From NCBI GenBank assembly GCA_901457705.2, contig LR590083.2:3534597-3598596 (forward strand): 64,000 bases of DNA. Direction: 5' to 3'. This DNA comes from Beijerinckiaceae bacterium RH AL1 (lineage in GTDB: Bacteria; Pseudomonadota; Alphaproteobacteria; Rhizobiales; Beijerinckiaceae). A model generated the notes under the pieces. The model was given only the letters and a program-made list of their open reading frames with translations. It did not search any database and was not told the DNA's origin. Shown piece by piece: positions 62,104 to 64,000 of the stretch (positions are counted from its first letter, which is position 1; the number at the start of each line of letters is the position of its first letter). Both the position numbers and the translations under genes were made by a program.

Positions 62104-63471
62104 TCACATCAAAAGCAGGGTCGCTCCGATCCAGATCACGTTCGTCACCAGGAAGGTGATGACGGTGTAGCCCATCACGCGCTGGATCCCGATGCCGGCG
62201 ATCGCGACCACCGGTAGGGCGAAGAACGGCTGCAGCATGTAGGCGACGCTCTCCCCCGCCGCGACGGCGATGGCGACCGCCGCCGGCGAGGCGCCGAGCT
62301 GCACGGCCGCCGGCACCACGAACGGTCCCTGCACCGCCCAGTGGCCGCCGCCGGACGGCACCAGCATGGTGATGAACAGCGAGGCGATGTAGCTCCAGAA
62401 CGGCAACGTGTGCGCCGAGGCGACCGCGACGAACGCCTTCGAGATGACGCCTGCGAGGCCGGTGGCGGTCAGGATCCCCATGATGCCGCCGTAGATCGGG
62501 TACTGCAGGATCATCGAGCCGACCTGGCTCGCCGCGGCATCGATCGCCTTGACGTAGGCGACCGGCGACGCATGCAGCGCGAGGCCCGCCATCAGGAACA
62601 CGAAGATCACCAGGTTGATGTCGATCGAGGGCCCCTTGGTGATCCAGATGAAGGCGACGTAGGCGAAGCCGGCGAGCGACATGGCCCAGGCGAGGCCGGG
62701 CCAGCGGTCGGCGCGGCGCGCCGGCGCATCGCTGCCGCCCCGATCGGGCTTGCCGGCCACTGCGGCCTCCGGTCCCGGCTCGATGGCGACGACGTCCTCG
62801 TCGCGCGGCTTGATGGCGATGAACAGGATCGGCACGACAATGACGACGAGCAGCGTCGGCACGACGTTCCAGGCGCGGAAAACCATGTCGCCGAACGGCG
62901 TGACATGACCCGTCACCTTCTCGATGATGTTGAGGTCCGATCCCTTCGTCGCCTGCGTCAGCGCGATCGAGGACGAGAAGCCGGTGGCCCAGACCATCCA
63001 GCCGGAATAGGCGGCGGCGACGATCCAGCCGAAGTCGATCCGCATGCGCCGCGCCATCTCGCGCGAGACCATGGCCGCGATGACGAGACCGAAGCCCCAG
63101 TTCAGGAACGCGGCCAGAGCGCAGGTGAGGAAGGTGAGGACGACCGCCTGGTTCGGCGTCTTGGCGATCGACACGAGGGCGACGATGCCGCGCTTGATCG
63201 GCGGCGCGTTCGCGAGCGCATGGCCGGCGACGAGGATCAGGATCATCTGGAACGCGAAGGTCAGGATCTTGAAGATGCCGGCGTACCAGGAGGTAATGAT
63301 GACGTCAGGCTTGCCGTTCGGCGCCAGCAGGAAGGCGGCGAGCGCTGTCGCCAGCGTCAGCGCGATGGCGATGACGAACGGGTCGGGCATCCAGCGCTCG
63401 AAGAGCGTGACGCAGAACGCGACGAACCCGCGTTTCGGCCGCTCACGGCCTGTCTCGGCGACGGCGGTCAT
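62104..63471 (-). CDS. Short-chain fatty acid transporter, AtoE family
   Basis: 455 residues, about 12 hydrophobic segments. Conserved features include an N-terminal RWMPDPFVIAIALTLATALA, the loop LNWGFGLVIAA and C-terminal GGHWAVQGPFVVPAA with GESVAYMLQPFFALPVV, which match the AtoE/short-chain fatty acid transporter family. Probable substrate acetoacetate, butyrate or similar. ATG at 63471 with GAGGGGAG 8 bases upstream. Divergent from the histidine kinase across 184 bp. Confidence 0.87.
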   Translation of the reverse strand: MTAVAETGRERPKRGFVAFCVTLFERWMPDPFVIAIALTLATALAAFLLAPNGKPDVIITSWYAGIFKILTFAFQMILILVAGHALANAPPIKRGIVALVSIAKTPNQAVVLTFLTCALAAFLNWGFGLVIAAMVSREMARRMRIDFGWIVAAAYSGWMVWATGFSSSIALTQATKGSDLNIIEKVTGHVTPFGDMVFRAWNVVPTLLVVIVVPILFIAIKPRDEDVVAIEPGPEAAVAGKPDRGGSDAPARRADRWPGLAWAMSLAGFAYVAFIWITKGPSIDINLVIFVFLMAGLALHASPVAYVKAIDAAASQVGSMILQYPIYGGIMGILTATGLAGVISKAFVAVASAHTLPFWSYIASLFITMLVPSGGGHWAVQGPFVVPAAVQLGASPAAVAIAVAAGESVAYMLQPFFALPVVAIAGIGIQRVMGYTVITFLVTNVIWIGATLLLM

Positions 63472-63655
63472 CAGTTCGCTCCCCTCGATCGTCGCCGCGA
63501 TTGGAGCAGGCCGCGATCCTTGTTTCAAGGGCGCTTGGGCTCGTCCGGTCGGGGTAGCGCGTCGGCCCTGGGATGCGCCGTGGTGGCGATACCCGCTGGT
63601 CGGCTCGCGTGCTTCGCCTTACAAACACCTCGTTTCGGCCCGCCGTGGTGAGTGC

Positions 63656-64000
63656 ATGAGCCTCGTCACCCTGCCCTTCTTGCGTGGCGTGCCCCGCATC
63701 GCGTGGCGCGAGACGAGCAGCCGTGTCTTCTCAATCCTCCCGAAGGGCCTCTACGCGCGCTCGATCCTCATCGTCATCCTGCCGATGGTGATCCTGCAGA
63801 GCGTGCTCACCTTCATCTTCCTCGAGCGCCACTGGGCGCTGGTCACCAACCGGCTCTCGACCGTCCTGACGCAGGACCTTGCCGCGATCATCGATCTCTA
63901 CAAGGCCTACCCGCAGGACGCCGACACGGCGACGCTGACCCGCATCGCGTCCGAGAAGATGAAGATCGACATCGAGTTCCTGCCCAAGGGCCCGCTGCCG
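63656..64000 (+). CDS. Sensor histidine kinase, EnvZ-like (partial, runs off the right edge)
   Basis: 115 residues visible. Short cytoplasmic start, KGLYARSILIVILPMVILQS (first transmembrane segment), then ERHWALVTNRLSTVLTQDLA opening the periplasmic domain, as in alphaproteobacterial EnvZ/OmpR-type kinases. The HAMP, DHp and ATPase domains would lie beyond the window. ATG at 63656. Family assignment is from the N-terminus only. Confidence 0.72.
   Translation, partial: MSLVTLPFLRGVPRIAWRETSSRVFSILPKGLYARSILIVILPMVILQSVLTFIFLERHWALVTNRLSTVLTQDLAAIIDLYKAYPQDADTATLTRIASEKMKIDIEFLPKGPLP

Overview
This window comes from a high-GC (about 70%) alphaproteobacterium, most likely order Hyphomicrobiales (the Methylobacterium/Bosea/Bradyrhizobium neighbourhood). 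The basis is the gene order cpoB-tilS-ftsH and proA-nadD, two tandem BTLCP-type transglutaminase-like proteins, an HEGGH-type FtsH, a bacteriochlorophyll-type BchI, and an abundant palindromic intergenic repeat of the kind common in that order. Genus and species cannot be told from the sequence. It reads as a chromosomal core region; there is no rRNA, tRNA, transposase, integrase or CRISPR array.

Layout. 0.1-3.3 kb: MarR regulator, cupin, the heat-shock repressor HrcA and a HEPN/nucleotidyltransferase toxin-antitoxin-like pair. 3.5-6.8 kb: TonB-like protein, small secreted paralogues and carA. 6.9-10.2 kb: a tightly coupled ACP / ketosynthase / two hotdog-fold proteins / reductase cassette. 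10.3-14.8 kb: cpoB-tilS-ftsH. 15.1-19.8 kb: gamma-glutamyltransferase, a TauE-like permease, a Ca2+/H+ antiporter and a metallophosphoesterase. 20.2-21.8 kb: an AT-richer, island-like stretch with a gene broken by two frameshifts, its overlapping partner, and an array of palindromes with a 32-bp period. 22-30.4 kb: ComEA-like protein, recQ (frameshifted), ogt, a HerA-like ATPase with a GGDEF-EAL protein, a CheY-like regulator, ribF and a two-cysteine OhrR-type regulator. 30.5-41.4 kb: gltBD, proA, nadD, a tautomerase, an iron-sulfur/SCP2 fusion and a MarR regulator. 41.4-49.3 kb: clpB, leuS and glgX (frameshifted). 49.4-64 kb: ankyrin protein, AmpG-like permease, two BTLCP proteins (the second behind a perfect CtrA-type box), GT8 glycosyltransferase, orphan bchI coupled to a second gamma-glutamyltransferase, thioesterase, pal, a beta-hydroxyacid dehydrogenase, a short-chain fatty acid transporter and the start of a sensor histidine kinase.

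Themes. (1) An inverted palindromic repeat occurs at four loci; at tilS and ggt its outer arm supplies the Shine-Dalgarno sequence. (2) Many genes start with GTG or TTG and overlap the upstream stop by 4-5 bases (TTGA, GTGA, TGATG), which indicates translational coupling. (3) Three loci carry frameshifts (20.3-20.7 kb, recQ, glgX). The first looks like true decay. The other two are single seams in GC-rich runs and could be sequencing errors.
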